A stretch of 6,055 nt of DNA, from the NCBI GenBank assembly GCA_011053245.1, contig DRGS01000149.1, positions 1-6,055 on the forward strand, read 5' to 3'. The stretch's first letter is position 1. Each line of letters starts with the position of its first letter. Made by a program: the position numbers and the translations under genes. Positions 5,917 through 6,055 of the stretch are shown piece after piece. The notes under the pieces are model-generated. The model was not told where the DNA came from. It searched no databases and was given only the letters and a program-made list of their open reading frames with translations. The DNA is from Phycisphaerales bacterium. GTDB lineage: Bacteria; Planctomycetota; Phycisphaerae; Sedimentisphaerales; Anaerohalosphaeraceae.

Positions 5917-6055
5917 TTACGCATCTGTTTCATAAAACAACACAACATGAAACGGACCGGCATCCACTAGGGAAGTAATATCCTGAGGGGTACCATTAGT
6001 TGCATGTCGTAGTTTTAGTTCTATATCATTCGCTACAATATCTACATCCACAAGA
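5917..6055 (-). CDS. C-terminal end of an unrecognised gene, truncated by the window
   Basis: The minus-strand frame entering at 6054 reads LVDVDIVANDIELKLRHATN, then GTPQDITSLVDAGPFHVVFY, and ETDA before a TAA at 5919-5917. The residue mix is that of a real soluble protein. The stop falls exactly at the start of the next gene, as at the other junctions here. Only about 45 residues are visible, too few to name a family. By position it belongs to the same virion operon. Confidence 0.55.
   Translation of the reverse strand, partial: LVDVDIVANDIELKLRHATNGTPQDITSLVDAGPFHVVLFYETDA

Noticed and set aside
5910..5963. Upstream ATG at 5963 as the start of the small 67-aa gene (85 aa total)
   Set aside because: The added residues overlap the plausible coding end of the upstream gene in another frame, read as cysteine-rich unpatterned sequence, and have no Shine-Dalgarno site nearby.

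Overview
The window looks like part of a virion-protein module from a bacteriophage or prophage, probably with a short, podovirus-like tail. The pointers are a protein of the T7 gp12 / tail tubular protein B ('nozzle') type, a probable internal virion protein after it, small overlapping genes with Shine-Dalgarno sites, and an inserted HNH endonuclease gene. No bacterial housekeeping gene, rRNA, tRNA, integrase or CRISPR array was recognised. The host cannot be named from this sequence.

The structural genes all lie on the minus strand and read from high to low coordinates. They are: the 3' end of an unrecognised gene (5917-6055); a 67-aa protein (5706-5909); a 79-aa lysine-rich helical protein (5457-5696); a 170-aa beta-rich probable structural protein (4952-5464); the N-terminal half of a nozzle-like protein (3771-4952); its C-terminal half, which carries a very large inserted domain (794-3763); and the hydrophobic N-terminal part of a probable internal virion protein that runs off the window (1-235). 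Junctions are tight: an 8-base overlap, a TAATG stop/start, and two places where the TAG stop forms part of the next Shine-Dalgarno site. This suggests one transcript with coupled translation.

One gene faces the other way: a 171-aa HNH endonuclease (310-825, plus strand). It has its own possible promoter, a palindromic leader and a good ribosome binding site. It sits between the nozzle gene and the internal-protein gene, overlaps the nozzle gene by 32 bp at the 3' end, and the internal-protein frame beside it has no usual start codon. A homing-type gene inserted into the module would explain this.

The most notable object is the 989-aa nozzle C-terminal half. About 570 residues of GLUG-type repeat, a fold usually seen in bacterial surface proteins, are inserted into one loop of the nozzle domain. 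Nineteen of the protein's 20 cysteines lie in the insert. The nozzle protein is also divided into two reading frames at 3763-3771, where one would expect a single polypeptide. Family assignments come from remembered sequence patterns and were not tested by a search.
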